A stretch of 64,000 nucleotides of DNA from assembly GCF_000154845.1 (NCBI RefSeq), contig NZ_DS981428.1, forward strand, positions 1-64,000, written 5' to 3'. The notes below the pieces were generated by a model. That model worked only from the letters and a program-made list of their open reading frames with translations. It ran no database searches and was not told the DNA's origin. The position numbers and the translations under genes are program-made. The DNA is from Phocaeicola coprocola DSM 17136 (GTDB lineage: Bacteria > Bacteroidota > Bacteroidia > Bacteroidales > Bacteroidaceae). Positions 1 through 9,427 of the stretch are shown here, piece after piece (the first letter of the stretch is position 1; each line of letters opens with the position of its first letter).

Positions 1-336
1 TACAGAAAATCCTGCGTTACATTCCCAACCCTTCTCTTTAATTGCTTTACAAAAAATATCAGCAGTCTTACCTGAATCATCACCGCAAGTACATACAAAA
101 AATACATACTTAGGAGCTGAAGATAGACGAAGCAAAGAAATAAAATCCATCACAATAGTAGGAGGTGCCCATGCATAAACAGGAAAAACAAACCCTAATA
201 TTTCTCCTTCTGACAGGGTATATTCTTCTTTCTCAATTTTCACATCTGCTATATCCTCTACCGCATCCCCCAATCTTTTTCCAAGAGATTCAGCCACCCA
301 TCGCGAATTACCTGTTCCAGAAAAATAAAATATCAT
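1..336 (-). CDS. EFR1-type flavodoxin/ferredoxin protein, N-terminal part
   Basis: The gene runs off the left edge; the visible 112 codons start at ATG 334-336 and stay open to base 1. The first residues read MIFYFSGTGNSRWVAESLG, the FMN phosphate-binding loop of flavodoxin-like proteins in the EFR1 family, which typically join a flavodoxin domain to a C-terminal pair of 4Fe-4S clusters. A second flavodoxin-type strand follows (FVFPVYAWAPPTIV) and then VFFVCTCGDDSGK. The iron-sulfur half would lie outside the window, so the family is inferred from the N-terminus only. Role: probably cytoplasmic electron transfer. The gene is preceded on its strand by a terminator-like hairpin at 380-432, so it is probably transcribed on its own. 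Confidence 0.8.
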   Translation of the reverse strand, partial: MIFYFSGTGNSRWVAESLGKRLGDAVEDIADVKIEKEEYTLSEGEILGFVFPVYAWAPPTIVMDFISLLRLSSAPKYVFFVCTCGDDSGKTADIFCKAIKEKGWECNAGFSV

Positions 337-379
337 ATAAACTGCAATTAAAAATCAAAGGAATCCCTAAAAAGCATGA

Positions 380-432
380 TAAAAAAAATAAAGCGAAGAT
401 TATATATCAAATCGATATAAAATCTTTCGCTT
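380..432 (-). terminator. Rho-independent terminator upstream of the EFR1 gene
   Basis: On the minus strand an imperfect stem of about 18 bp (arms 413-432 and 391-408, AAGCGAAAGATT pairing with AATCTTCGCTT) is followed by a T-rich run at 380-390. It would end transcription arriving from the 445-750 side before the EFR1 gene. Confidence 0.5.
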
Positions 433-444
433 ACTATAAAAGAA

Positions 445-616
445 AAGCCGCACCAGAGGCGTGACGAAACTCCGATAAACATGATTTGAGTGCTCTCCCC
501 CTTTGTAATCCACCGGCATAAATGCTACCCGAAGGCGTGGCCCGCCATTGGAAGATGAAGCTGTTCTCGGTATTTCTTATAATTTGATGAGTTTCCCGAT
601 TCTGCAAGTGCGGCTT
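445..616. repeat. 172-bp segment bounded by a 9-bp inverted repeat
   Basis: The segment begins with AAGCCGCAC (445-453) and ends with its exact reverse complement GTGCGGCTT (608-616). It is more GC-rich than its flanks. A 61-codon reading frame (434-619, minus) spans it but shows no domain, signal peptide or recognisable family, so I do not call it a gene. It may be a small non-autonomous element or a gene remnant. The rest of 337-748 holds the hairpin at 380-432 and AT-rich DNA in which I see nothing else. Confidence 0.35.
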
Positions 617-810
617 CATTCTTGTATTACAAAAATAATACTTTAATCTGAAAAAACAAAATATTAGTCAGTTATTTTATATGTAGCAGGCACAGACATA
701 CTATTATTATCTACAGCAATCTACTCTTAATATTTTCGATAAAATCGAGTAGGAGGTAAACATTAATCATAGGTGTTTATCTCCTATTTTCATGTTCACC
801 GACCTCTCAC

Positions 811-842
811 ACCACCGTACGTGCCGTTCGGCATACGGCGGT
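811..842 (-). ncRNA. Group II intron domain V
   Basis: A 32-nt hairpin on the minus strand: lower stem ACCGCCGTA paired with TACGGTGGT (one G-U), a 2-nt CG bulge, upper stem TGCC/GGCA and a 4-nt loop GAAC. The layout matches the catalytic domain V of group II introns. It starts only two bases after the stop codon of the reverse transcriptase. Confidence 0.8.
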
Positions 843-844
843 TC

Positions 845-2253
845 CTATTTTGGGTACCATTCGAGATACGAGCCCATTAAGGTAGGATATCCTGCTTTTC
901 GCAGGCTATCATTATTTATCGCCACTTTCAATATAGGACTGTCAGCGATACGCCAATAACCTTTGCGAGTGTTACCCCATTCACATGCCTTATATTTTTC
1001 TATACCGCATTTAATGAGGTTCCCCACCTTGGTCTTGGGTTTCTTCCAAGCTTTCCATATACACATACGTATTCTACGTCTTAACCACTCATCTGTGTCA
1101 AGAAGAAAGCGTTTCATATCGGCAAGGTGATAGTATCCAATCCACCCACGTATGTAATCTTTCAGCTTCTGTTTCCTCTTGACGTATCCCCATCCATTGC
1201 TACGATTAGTCAGCTCTTTGAGGCTCAATTTCATCTTTGCTTTGGATTTAGGGTGTACTGTAAGGCGATATTTGCCTTTCATTACATAAAAGGAATAACC
1301 GAGATACTTCACTCCTCGAACATACGATACTACAGTCTTTTCCTTGTTGACTTTAAGATATAGAGTTCCCTCTATAAATCGGGTTATGGACTCTTTGACT
1401 CTTCTTGCTGCCCTTTTGGACTTACAGAATATCATCGAGTCATCGGCATACCGCACAAAAGGAAGTCCTCTGCGTTCGAGTTCCTTGTCCAGCTCATTGA
1501 GCATAATATTACTTAACAATGGACTTAGTGGTCCTCCTTGGGGAGTTCCTTCCTCGCTCACTTCGAACAGACCTTTGTTCATTACACCGCTTCGGAGATA
1601 TTTGTGTATCAGACTGACAACTCTGCCGTCTTTAATAGTGCGGCTGAGAATTTCTATGAGTTTGCTATGGTTCACGGGTATCGAAGAAGCGTTCAAGGTC
1701 AAGGTCTACAACGTACGTGTAGCCTGTATTGATTTATCTCTTGGGCTCCTCTCACCGCGTCATGACAACCTCTTCTCGGACGGAAGCCATAACTTCTCCT
1801 GGAGAATTGTTTCTCATATATAGGACTCAGAACTTGGTTAATGGCTTGTTGCACCAAACGGTCTACCACAGTGGGGATTCCTAATAGACGCATCTTGCCA
1901 TTGTCCTTGGGGATTTCTACCCTTTTGACGGGGTTCGGACGGTAAGAACCGTCCATCAAGGAACGGATGAGCGCATCTTTGTTGGCTAATAGCCATAAAA
2001 ACAATTGTTCACATGACATATTGTCGATACCGCCACAGCCCTTGTTTCCAATCACTGCCTTATAGGATCGGTTTAGGTTCGCAGGACTCAGGATTTGCTC
2101 GAAAAGGTGTTCCTTGTCGAATGGTACTTCCACGATGTTGTCTTCACATATCCACATGAAAGTCTGCACTCCCTCATACCATTCGGTTTCCGACCTATCT
2201 CTTTGAGGGCAGTCATTAACTTCGGATAATGTTTTCTGCATTCGTTCTTTCAT
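845..2253 (-). pseudogene. ltrA: Group II intron reverse transcriptase/maturase, frameshifted
   Basis: Reverse transcriptase plus maturase of a group II intron, split across three frames. The N-terminal 184 codons (2253-1699) carry the early RT blocks, for example IPKDNGKMRLLGIPTVVDRLVQ and FSRRSYGFRPRRGCHDAV. After AQEINQY an extra base shifts the frame; the expected GYTYVVDLDLERFFDT can be read only in the next frame and is ended by a second extra base. The third frame (from about 1665 to 845) resumes with VNHSKLIEIL and carries TPQGGPLSPLLSN, the catalytic YADD (FVRYADDSMIFC) and the maturase X domain (GWIGYYHL, RRRIRMCIWKAWKKPKTK). No HNH endonuclease domain is visible. With two indels about 50 bp apart the protein should be non-functional unless these are assembly errors. 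Confidence 0.85.
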
Positions 2254-2680
2254 TAGGTATGTTTCAATTACTATCGTTTAATTATTAGGTTCAGTCCTTC
2301 GCAAACCTATCGGCTCGTTTGCTACTATGACTTCTGCTGACTTCTCACGGCAAGCTTTACTCCGCTGATTTCGATTTTTTTCTATTTTCATGCGTCCGTG
2401 AGACCTCCTCGGATAAGGGTATTAACTTTCAATCTTATGTCTGCTTCATCTACATTAACCGTTCCGAATAGCTATAGGGCTTTGGTTTGGGTAGCAACCT
2501 TACCCACGGTTTTTATGCCTTATATGAAGTTTCTGTTCGTCAGACCAGATGTTTGCCGCCAGCTTCTTTCAGATTCCACCTCACGATGGACACCCTTGCT
2601 ATTGGCTGTATGATTCCCGCTATTAGGGCTCATTGGGGACTTGCACCCGTTAGCTAATACTCATGCCGAGCATACTATAC

Positions 2681-2715
2681 AAAAAAGAGTACCACCTTTT
2701 GAGTGATACTCTTTT
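2681..2715 (-). terminator. rplT operon terminator
   Basis: Minus-strand hairpin AAGAGTATCAC/GTGGTACTCTT with a short loop followed by TTTTTT, about 20 bases after the rplT stop. The group II intron starts within about 10 bases of the T run. Confidence 0.85.
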
Positions 2716-2737
2716 CTTATACGTTAATCGTTCCTAT

Positions 2738-3088
2738 TTAAGCAGCTTTTGCTTTTGCAACAACAGCCTTGAATGCTTCAGGATGGTTTACAGCTAAATC
2801 AGCCAAAACCTTACGATTGATTTCAATACCTGCTTTGTGCAATGCACCCATCAATTTTGAATAAGACATACCTTCCAAACGTGCAGCAGCATTAATACGC
2901 TGAATCCACAATGCGCGGAAGTTACGTTTTTTATTCTTACGGTCACGGTATGCATAAGTCAGACCTTTTTCCCAAGTATTCTTAGCAACGGTCCAAACAT
3001 TCTTTCTTGCACCAAAATAACCTCTGGTTAAACCTAAAATTTTCTTTCTTTTTGCTCTAGAAGCAACGTGATTTACTGATCTTGGCAT
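2738..3088 (-). CDS. rplT: 50S ribosomal protein L20
   Basis: 116 residues, the usual length of L20, beginning [20 protein letters not shown] with the characteristic basic N-terminal extension and followed by [10 protein letters not shown] and [17 protein letters not shown]20 binds 23S rRNA early in 50S assembly and in several bacteria also represses its own operon. It is the last gene of infC-rpmI-rplT, 109 bases after rpmI, and is followed by a strong terminator. Confidence 0.98.
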   Translation of the reverse strand: MPRSVNHVASRAKRKKILGLTRGYFGARKNVWTVAKNTWEKGLTYAYRDRKNKKRNFRALWIQRINAAARLEGMSYSKLMGALHKAGIEINRKVLADLAVNHPEAFKAVVAKAKAA

Positions 3089-3197
3089 AGTTTTAATTCT
3101 TTTTTGAATGATAGCGCCGATATTTTACAATCGAACTTAAAGCTAATACATTCGGTTGATAATTTAAAATGATACGTTTACGCTTTTTATACTAAGA

Positions 3198-3395
3198 TTA
3201 CTTCATGCAAAGAAGTTCCTTAACCTGAGCCAGGTTAGCACTATGTACCAATCCTGAGTGTACAAGGTTTCTTTTCTGTTTCTTAGTTTTCTTAGTCAAA
3301 ATGTGACTGTGAAAAGCGTGCTTTCTCTTGATTTTACCTGTTCCGGTAAGAGCGAATCTTTTTTTAGAACCGGAGTTAGTTTTTACCTTTGGCAT
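3198..3395 (-). CDS. rpmI: 50S ribosomal protein L35
   Basis: 65 residues, starting [20 protein letters not shown] and containing [24 protein letters not shown], the diagnostic L35 pattern. Structural protein of the large ribosomal subunit. It lies between infC (80 bases upstream) and rplT (109 bases downstream) in the standard order. Confidence 0.98.
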   Translation of the reverse strand: MPKVKTNSGSKKRFALTGTGKIKRKHAFHSHILTKKTKKQKRNLVHSGLVHSANLAQVKELLCMK

Positions 3396-3429
3396 CTTAT
3401 TAAATTTTAATTATTATTACTGAATGGCG

Positions 3430-3453
3430 GTAACGCACTATACCGGCGCATTA
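3430..3453 (-). promoter_or_regulatory. Hairpin in the infC-rpmI spacer
   Basis: Minus-strand GTAATGCGC, 6-base loop, GTGCGTTAC: a 9-bp stem with G-U pairs, about 35 bases before the rpmI start and not followed by a T run. Its position suits a translational control or processing structure for rpmI-rplT. Binding by L20 is a guess by analogy with other bacteria. Confidence 0.4.
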
Positions 3454-3475
3454 CACGCTCTTTTTTCCTATTAAG

Positions 3476-4051
3476 TTAAGCTTCTTCTGGTTTTGGCGTA
3501 GCTGGTTTTACAACTTTTTTAGGAGCTGTAGCCTTTTTAGGTGATAAAGAAATAGTCATTCTCTTACCTTCCAAAAGCGGCATCTGTTCAACTTTAGCAT
3601 ATTCTTCCAAGTCATTAGCAAAACGTAAAAGTAACACTTCACCTTGTTCTTTAAATAAGATCGAACGTCCTTTAAAGAACACATAAGCCTTTACTTTATC
3701 ACCATCTTGCAAAAAGCCAATAGCGTGCTTTAGCTTAAAGTTATAATCATGCTCATCAGTCTGAGGTCCGAAACGTATTTCCTTCACATTGACTTTTACC
3801 TGCTTCGCCTTTTGTTCCTTTGCACGTTTCTTTAACTGATAAAGGAATTTAGAATAATCTATAATTCTACAAACTGGAGGAACAGCGTTGGGTGAAATTT
3901 CAACTAAATCAGCATCATGTTCTTCAGCCAATTTCAAAGCCTGAGCTATTGGATATACAGCTGATTCGATATCATCTCCCACAATACGTACTTCTTTGGC
4001 ACGAATCTGTTCATTGATTCGGTGTTGCCCTTTTAAAGTGTCATTCTTCAT
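3476..4051 (-). CDS. infC: Translation initiation factor IF-3
   Basis: 191 residues. The N-terminal domain carries [18 protein letters not shown], the C-terminal domain [19 protein letters not shown], the classic IF3 signatures. IF3 keeps the 30S subunit free of 50S and checks the initiator tRNA. The start used here is ATG at 4049-4051. The lysine/proline-rich tail ([22 protein letters not shown] region) is longer than in E. coli, as is common in Bacteroidetes. It sits about 100 bases after thrS and has a likely promoter overlapping the thrS stop codon. Confidence 0.97.
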   Translation of the reverse strand: MKNDTLKGQHRINEQIRAKEVRIVGDDIESAVYPIAQALKLAEEHDADLVEISPNAVPPVCRIIDYSKFLYQLKKRAKEQKAKQVKVNVKEIRFGPQTDEHDYNFKLKHAIGFLQDGDKVKAYVFFKGRSILFKEQGEVLLLRFANDLEEYAKVEQMPLLEGKRMTISLSPKKATAPKKVVKPATPKPEEA

Positions 4052-4145
4052 TAAAATTCTTTTCTTCCTTGTTTGCTTTTTAAAATTATAAATTATTTTG
4101 CCTAATTTCAGAAGCGAAGTAAATACTTTTCTTCCGAAACGGTTG

Positions 4146-4153
4146 CAAAGTTA
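4146..4153 (-). promoter_or_regulatory. -7 box of a promoter for infC-rpmI-rplT
   Basis: TAACTTTG on the minus strand matches the Bacteroidetes TAnnTTTG box and overlaps the thrS stop codon (4151-4153). It would give infC a leader of about 90 nt independent of thrS transcription. No clear -33 TTTG is seen. Confidence 0.5.
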
Positions 4154-6091
4154 CCATTTATTTATCATATTATGAACTTCTTCTGCAACATTTTTTGCAA
4201 AATCTTCAATTTTCATGGTTCCTTTATCACCTTCTCCCTGTTTACGTACAGCTACTTCACCATTTTCAGCCTCTTTTTCACCAACAATCAGCATATACGG
4301 AATACGTTTCATTTCGTTATCACGGATCTTTCTACCGATTTTTTCGTTACGGTCATCCACAATAGCACGAATGTCGCTCTTCTTCAATTCTAAGCGAACT
4401 TGATTTGCATAATCATTGAATTTTTCAGAAATTGGTAAAATTGCTACCTGATCAGGAGTCAACCACAACGGGAACTTACCAGCTGTATGTTCAATCAGAA
4501 CTGCGACAAAACGTTCCATTGAACCAAAAGGAGCACGATGGATCATCACCGGACGATGTTTCTGATTATCTGATCCCATATATTCCAACTGGAAGCGTTC
4601 TGGCAAATTGTAATCTACCTGAATAGTACCCAGCTGCCAACGACGTCCAATGGCATCCTTAACCATAAAGTCCAATTTCGGTCCATAAAAAGCAGCTTCG
4701 CCATATTCAACTTTAGCCTTTAAACCTTTTTCTTCGCAAGCTTCGACAATTGCCTGTTCTGCTTTTTCCCAGTTTTCATCACTACCAATATACTTCTCGC
4801 GATTAACTTTATCACGCAAAGAGATTTGCGCTTCGAAGTTTTCAAGTCCCATAGACTTGAATACAATAGATATAATATCCATAACTCGCAAGAATTCATC
4901 TTTTACCTGGTCAGGACGGCAGAAAATATGCGCATCATCCTGAGTAAAGCTACGAACACGAGTCAATCCATGAAGTTCTCCACTTTGTTCATAACGGCAA
5001 ACTGTACCAAATTCTGCAATACGTAAAGGTAGATCGCGATATGAGCGAGGAGTATTCTTATAGATCATACAGTGATGAGGACAGTTCATTGGTTTCAAGA
5101 AGTATTCTTCACCTTCCTCTGGAGTATGAATAGGCTGGAATGCATCCTTTCCGTACTTAGCATAGTGTCCTGAAGTCACATAAAGCAATTTATTACCAAT
5201 AGGCGGGCACATTACTTCCTGATAATCGTAACGAGCCTGGATACGACGCAAGAAGTCCTGCAAACGGATACGTAACGCTGTTCCCTTCGGCAACCACATA
5301 GGAAGACCTTTACCAACAGTATCAGAGAACATGAACAAATCCATTTCTTTACCGATCTTACGATGATCACGTTTCTTTGCTTCTTCCAGAAGTGCAAGAT
5401 ACTCATCAAGCATTTTCTTTTTTGGGAAAGTGATACCATAAATACGGGTCATCTGCTTACGGTCTTCCTGTCCTCTCCAGTAAGCACCTGCTACAGAGAG
5501 CAACTTGATAGCCTTAACAGGAGCAGTAGAAGGCAAATGCGGTCCTCTACAAAGATCTGTGAAAGCTCCCTGAGTATAAGTAGTAATATGTCCATCTTCA
5601 AGTTCTGAAATCAGCTCACACTTATAAGTTTCACCTCTTTCACCAAACATTTTCAAGGCATCTTCCTTAGATATGCTCTTACGAACCAGTTCTTCTTTCT
5701 TTGAAGCCAGCTCTGCCATCTTCTTTTCAATAGCAGGCAGGTCACCTTCTTTTATTACAGCCTCTCCCGGATCAACATCGTAATAGAACCCATTCTCAAT
5801 AGCCGGGCCAATACCAAACTGAATTCCTGGATACAATTCTTGTAATGCTTCAGCCAGCAAATGGGCACTTGTATGCCAAAAAGCATGCTTACCTTGCTCA
5901 TCTTCCCACTTATAAAGTACGAATTCAGCATCTTCGTTGATAGGTCTTGTCAAATCAATAGTTTCGCCATTTACAGCACAAGCCAAAACATCCTGCGCTA
6001 AACGCGAACTGATACTTTCTGCTATTTGCAGACCAGTTACTCCTTCGTTGTATTCACGAACAGAGCCGTCAGGAAAAGTTATTTTAATCAT
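4151..6091 (-). CDS. thrS: Threonyl-tRNA synthetase
   Basis: 646 residues from ATG 6089-6091 (E. coli 642). An N-terminal TGS domain ([17 protein letters not shown]) is followed by the editing domain ([16 protein letters not shown], and YKCELI ahead of CRGPHLP), the class II core ([11 protein letters not shown] with the zinc Cys, [46 protein letters not shown]) and the anticodon-binding domain. A longer frame with a TTG start at 6124 exists but lies on the -7 box (6122-6129), so I reject it. It charges tRNA-Thr and clears mischarged Ser-tRNA-Thr. The thrS-infC-rpmI-rplT order is conserved in many bacteria. Confidence 0.98.
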   Translation of the reverse strand: MIKITFPDGSVREYNEGVTGLQIAESISSRLAQDVLACAVNGETIDLTRPINEDAEFVLYKWEDEQGKHAFWHTSAHLLAEALQELYPGIQFGIGPAIENGFYYDVDPGEAVIKEGDLPAIEKKMAELASKKEELVRKSISKEDALKMFGERGETYKCELISELEDGHITTYTQGAFTDLCRGPHLPSTAPVKAIKLLSVAGAYWRGQEDRKQMTRIYGITFPKKKMLDEYLALLEEAKKRDHRKIGKEMDLFMFSDTVGKGLPMWLPKGTALRIRLQDFLRRIQARYDYQEVMCPPIGNKLLYVTSGHYAKYGKDAFQPIHTPEEGEEYFLKPMNCPHHCMIYKNTPRSYRDLPLRIAEFGTVCRYEQSGELHGLTRVRSFTQDDAHIFCRPDQVKDEFLRVMDIISIVFKSMGLENFEAQISLRDKVNREKYIGSDENWEKAEQAIVEACEEKGLKAKVEYGEAAFYGPKLDFMVKDAIGRRWQLGTIQVDYNLPERFQLEYMGSDNQKHRPVMIHRAPFGSMERFVAVLIEHTAGKFPLWLTPDQVAILPISEKFNDYANQVRLELKKSDIRAIVDDRNEKIGRKIRDNEMKRIPYMLIVGEKEAENGEVAVRKQGEGDKGTMKIEDFAKNVAEEVHNMINKW

Positions 6092-6121
6092 AATTTTTTG
6101 TATTGTTCTATTATTGAATCG

Positions 6122-6129
6122 CAAAATTA
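6122..6129 (-). promoter_or_regulatory. -7 box of the thrS promoter
   Basis: TAATTTTG (minus strand) about 30 bases before the thrS ATG. Transcription would start near 6115, which excludes the upstream TTG as a start. Confidence 0.6.
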
Positions 6130-6213
6130 AACAAATAAATGAAGAATAAAGAATGAAGAATGAAGAATTTTAAGCTAGTAGCCGTAAAACCTCCATTCCT
6201 CATTCTCTACATT

Positions 6214-8244
6214 TTATTTATCTTTTGTCTCCGTCACCGAAGTAAAACGTTTTATCACACTATACGCCGAGAATATACCAAGTTCTCCAGCCTTACTCAA
6301 ATCTTGTATTCCTTGACGATTATTACCCAAAAAGACATTCGTCAGTCCGCGGTTATAATACGCATCAGAAAAGCGAGAATCAAGCTCAATAGCCTTGTTA
6401 TAATCTACTAATGCAGCATGATAATCCTTCATCACAGCCAAGATATTACCACGATTATAATAAGCATATGTAAAATCAGGAGCCAGACGAATCACTTCAT
6501 CCAAATCACGACGAATAGCTGCATAATCTAAAACTCTAACTTGCTGTTGACTATTATTATCAACTTTCATCTCATACTCCGCTTCGGTATCACGCTTACG
6601 ATACTCCAATTGCTTATAATGAATTAGTGCGCGCATGAAATAAGCAGGAAAGAAAGTTGAATCACATTCTATTGCTGCATCCAGATCACTTAATGCGTTA
6701 TCAAAATCCTGCACCAAATAAAAATCTGTAGCACGAGCATAATAGTGCATCACATTATCCGGGTCTTTTACTATCTTTTCCGTCACCTCATCAATCGATG
6801 CAAAATGCAGTTTCACTTGCTCTTCGGTCAATGAAGTTTCGTTATTAATAATCAATAAACGTAATGGCAACACATGACGATTATTCAAATCATCGATGTA
6901 TTTAGAATAGTTAATTTGTCGTTTTACCTCCTCACCTTTCTCGTAATATGTCAACGCAAACATCGGTTGTGGAAGAATCGTTACATTTCTATCCTGAACA
7001 CGACCACGATAATCCGTCTTATATTTTGTTGTTTCATCCTCAGAATCAGCTACGATAATTTTACGATAGTTATTCATATTTTTATCCGACTTCTTACGGG
7101 TTTTATCATCCGCCGAAGCCGTTTGTTTCTGAGAAGTCTTACCATTCTGAGCATCAAGCTGAGCTTTTAATACCTTAAACTCATCTTCATCCGCGCCCCT
7201 CAAATCTCCAATCTTACGACGCGCCTGAGCACGATACTGATATCCAGTCAAGAAGTTAGGATATTCATCTATAACTGCAGTATAATCTTCCATAGCTCCA
7301 GAGTAGTCTCCTGTTTTATCACGCAACAAACCGCGATTAAATATTGCCATCATATTATCTGGCTCTACCTTTAAAACAAAATCAAAGTCCTCTATAGCAC
7401 GATTATCATCACCAACCTGAGCACGTAATAAACCGCGATTATAATGCCCGATAAAATTATTACGGTCAATATCTAATGCAAAATCATAATCCTGCATAGC
7501 CCCCCTCAAATTATTTTGATAATAACGAGCCAATGCACGATTAATAAACAAACCTGCACTTCGAACAGATAAACGGATTGCCTCTGTTAAATCAGTTTCT
7601 GCATCAGCATATTTTTCGCGCTGCATAAACAACATCCCTCGCGAAGCCCATGTATCAGAATTATAACGATCCATTTCTATGGCTCTATCAGCATCAGTCA
7701 TGGCCTGAAGGGTATCTTTTTGTTTCAACGAAACCTCTGTACGCATCAAATAGGCATCTGTATAGCGCGGAGCAATGCGAATCAACGTATCCAAGTCTGC
7801 TTTTGCCAAAGCATAATCCTCTTCACGCATCCGACATAAAGCCAAATTATGCCACAAACTAATATTCTCTGGATCCAGCTTCAATGCTTTTTCATAATCT
7901 TGTATAGCATCTTTAAACTTTTCCTGACGAATACGAGATATACCTCTTATCTGATATGCATTCGGCACAAAAGGATTACGCTTGATAGCTTCGGTACAAT
8001 CATTTTCAGCACCCTGGTAATCATCCAAATTCATTTTCGCCAAACCTCGATAAAAATAAGGTTCAGCCAAATAAGGTTTAGCATTTATTACCTGATTAAA
8101 ATACTGAATAGAAAGTACATAATCTTCAAAATACAGAGCGTTTCGTCCAATTGTCATTACCCTATCTGTATTGATCTGAGCATGTAGAGATAATGGCCAA
8201 TATACACCTATTATATATAATATATATAGAAGCTTTCGAATCAT
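6214..8244 (-). CDS. Exported tetratricopeptide-repeat protein
   Basis: 676 residues starting at ATG 8242-8244, which overlaps the def stop (ATGA), implying translational coupling. A signal peptide ([23 protein letters not shown]) directs it to the periplasm or envelope. The body is two blocks of TPR repeats, about a dozen copies, each with patterns like [21 protein letters not shown] and [19 protein letters not shown], separated by a charged linker (about residues 380-430). TPR arrays mediate protein contacts; the partner is not evident. There is no catalytic domain. Its tight linkage to def and ruvX appears to be shared transcription rather than a shared pathway. Confidence 0.9.
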   Translation of the reverse strand: MIRKLLYILYIIGVYWPLSLHAQINTDRVMTIGRNALYFEDYVLSIQYFNQVINAKPYLAEPYFYRGLAKMNLDDYQGAENDCTEAIKRNPFVPNAYQIRGISRIRQEKFKDAIQDYEKALKLDPENISLWHNLALCRMREEDYALAKADLDTLIRIAPRYTDAYLMRTEVSLKQKDTLQAMTDADRAIEMDRYNSDTWASRGMLFMQREKYADAETDLTEAIRLSVRSAGLFINRALARYYQNNLRGAMQDYDFALDIDRNNFIGHYNRGLLRAQVGDDNRAIEDFDFVLKVEPDNMMAIFNRGLLRDKTGDYSGAMEDYTAVIDEYPNFLTGYQYRAQARRKIGDLRGADEDEFKVLKAQLDAQNGKTSQKQTASADDKTRKKSDKNMNNYRKIIVADSEDETTKYKTDYRGRVQDRNVTILPQPMFALTYYEKGEEVKRQINYSKYIDDLNNRHVLPLRLLIINNETSLTEEQVKLHFASIDEVTEKIVKDPDNVMHYYARATDFYLVQDFDNALSDLDAAIECDSTFFPAYFMRALIHYKQLEYRKRDTEAEYEMKVDNNSQQQVRVLDYAAIRRDLDEVIRLAPDFTYAYYNRGNILAVMKDYHAALVDYNKAIELDSRFSDAYYNRGLTNVFLGNNRQGIQDLSKAGELGIFSAYSVIKRFTSVTETKDK

Positions 8245-8795
8245 TTTACAGTTTTCACCTTGTAGGCACACCGCGCCTTTCCTTTCAGCATATTATTAAG
8301 TTTACCCTTTATCATCTGTTTACGCAACGCAGACAAATGATCAATAAACATTGTACCATCCAAATGATCAAATTCATGCTGCATTACACGAGCCAGATAA
8401 CCTTCAACCCACTCATCATGAGGATTCATATCTTCATCTAAATAAGTAACATGTATTTTATCAGGACGCTTTACAGCTTCATGTATTCCAGGTAAGCTTA
8501 AACATCCCTCCTCCATAGAAACAAGTTCCTCTCCTGTTTCAAGGATATGTGGATTAATATATGCACGACGGAAATCTTTAAACTCCGGCATATCTTCAGA
8601 CAATACATCCAAATTAATCACTACTACACGGATTGGCAAGCCTACCTGAGGAGCAGCAAGTCCAACACCATCTGCACGATCCATTGTTTCGAACATATTC
8701 TGAATCAGTTCTTTCAAATTAGGATAATCTGGAGTTATATCTTCAGCCTCTTGACGAAGAACCGGCTGACCATATACATAAATAGGTAAAATCAT
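8241..8795 (-). CDS. def: Peptide deformylase
   Basis: 184 residues with all three motifs of the family: [19 protein letters not shown] (metal Cys) and QHEFDHLDG (HExxH-type, two metal His and catalytic Glu). Removes the formyl group from nascent N-terminal methionine using Fe(II) or similar metal. It lies 21 bases after ruvX and its stop codon overlaps the start of the TPR gene. Confidence 0.97.
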   Translation of the reverse strand: MILPIYVYGQPVLRQEAEDITPDYPNLKELIQNMFETMDRADGVGLAAPQVGLPIRVVVINLDVLSEDMPEFKDFRRAYINPHILETGEELVSMEEGCLSLPGIHEAVKRPDKIHVTYLDEDMNPHDEWVEGYLARVMQHEFDHLDGTMFIDHLSALRKQMIKGKLNNMLKGKARCAYKVKTVK

Positions 8796-8816
8796 TTCTT
8801 TTTTATTTTTTAGTTT

Positions 8817-9233
8817 TTAAATTCTTCTTGACTCGAGATAAGATTGCAAAATAATAGTAGCACTTATTTCATCGACTAATGCCTTATTCTGTCGATCCTT
8901 TTTTTTCAGCCCACCAGCCAACATTGTTTGATGCGCTAAAACAGAAGTAAAACGTTCATCAACCAACTGTACCGGCATATCAGGCAGTATCTTTTTCAGG
9001 CGATTTATAAAAGGAATAATATTTTTCATGTTTTCAGAATCCTCGTTATTCAATTGTTTCGGATGCCCAATAATGATACACTCTACTTGCTCTTGCTTGA
9101 TATAATTCAACAAGAAATCCATTAACTGATGCGTGGGTACAGTTGTCAATCCGCTAGCGATAATCTGCAATGGATCTGAAACAGCTATTCCCGTACGCTT
9201 CCTTCCGTAATCTATTGCTAAAATTCTACTCAT
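8817..9233 (-). CDS. ruvX: Putative Holliday junction resolvase / pre-16S rRNA nuclease
   Basis: 138 residues from ATG 9231-9233. RNase H-like fold of the YqgF/RuvX family: MSRILAIDYGRKRTGIAVSD (first catalytic Asp), IIIGHPKQLN and LVDERFTS (second acidic site), ending with KKKDRQNKALVDEISATIILQSYL. In E. coli YqgF processes pre-16S rRNA; a resolvase role has also been proposed. A TTG four codons upstream lies at the edge of the -7 box and is not used here. First gene of the ruvX-def-TPR group. Confidence 0.95.
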   Translation of the reverse strand: MSRILAIDYGRKRTGIAVSDPLQIIASGLTTVPTHQLMDFLLNYIKQEQVECIIIGHPKQLNNEDSENMKNIIPFINRLKKILPDMPVQLVDERFTSVLAHQTMLAGGLKKKDRQNKALVDEISATIILQSYLESRRI

Positions 9234-9242
9234 AGTTGCCGA

Positions 9243-9250
9243 CAAAAATA
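9243..9250 (-). promoter_or_regulatory. -7 box of the ruvX promoter
   Basis: TATTTTTG on the minus strand, with its last base only 9 bases before the ruvX ATG. The transcript would have almost no leader. Confidence 0.55.
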
Positions 9251-9390
9251 CAAAATTTGTCGAATACCGGACATACAGCCAGCAGCTTTTTATATTTTTT
9301 CACCACGAAAATAAAAGAGCAACATATATCGCAATAACTTTTGCCATACTTATTAATCAATATTCACCGAATATTTACGACCATATAAAA

Positions 9391-9420
9391 CAAAAAGAGG
9401 AAGATCATCATCCTCCTCTA
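9391..9420 (-). terminator. Terminator of the PCMD protein gene
   Basis: Minus strand AGAGGAGGAT-gatg-ATCTTCCTCT followed by TTTTTG, a few bases after the stop codon at 9428. Confidence 0.75.
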
Positions 9421-9427
9421 AAATTAA

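Larger units (their letters stand above)
749..2675 (-). mobile_element. Group II intron with a broken reverse transcriptase
   Basis: The 5' end lies near 2675, where the minus strand reads TATGCTCGGCATGAG followed by the conserved segment GGGTGCAAGTCCCC. A structured region of about 420 nt (2254-2675, ribozyme domains I-IV) precedes the reverse transcriptase frame. Domain V follows at 842-811, then a long domain VI hairpin (about 805-750, arms TAGGAG/CTCCTA and TAAACA/TGTTTA) with an A in branch-point position. The 3' end is placed at an AC near 749. Both boundaries are estimated to within a few bases. The intron is inserted directly after the terminator of rplT (2681-2715) and in the same orientation, a placement known for group IIC introns. 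The encoded protein is frameshifted, so this copy would need a maturase from another copy to move. Confidence 0.8.

Noticed and set aside
165-464. 99-codon plus-strand frame at the left end
   Set aside because: It lies antisense to the EFR1 gene, has no domain and is low in complexity at its end; the minus-strand flavodoxin motif is clear.
434-619. 61-codon minus-strand frame over the 172-bp element
   Set aside because: No recognised domain, signal or coding character; it simply spans the inverted-repeat segment.
6092-6124. TTG start extending ThrRS by 11 residues
   Set aside because: It overlaps the -7 box at 6122-6129, and ATG 6091 begins the conserved TGS domain.
6139-6170. Short GAATGAAGAAT-type repeats before thrS, similar ones at 26975-27066
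   Set aside because: Common low-complexity intergenic sequence in Bacteroides; no structure or gene supported.
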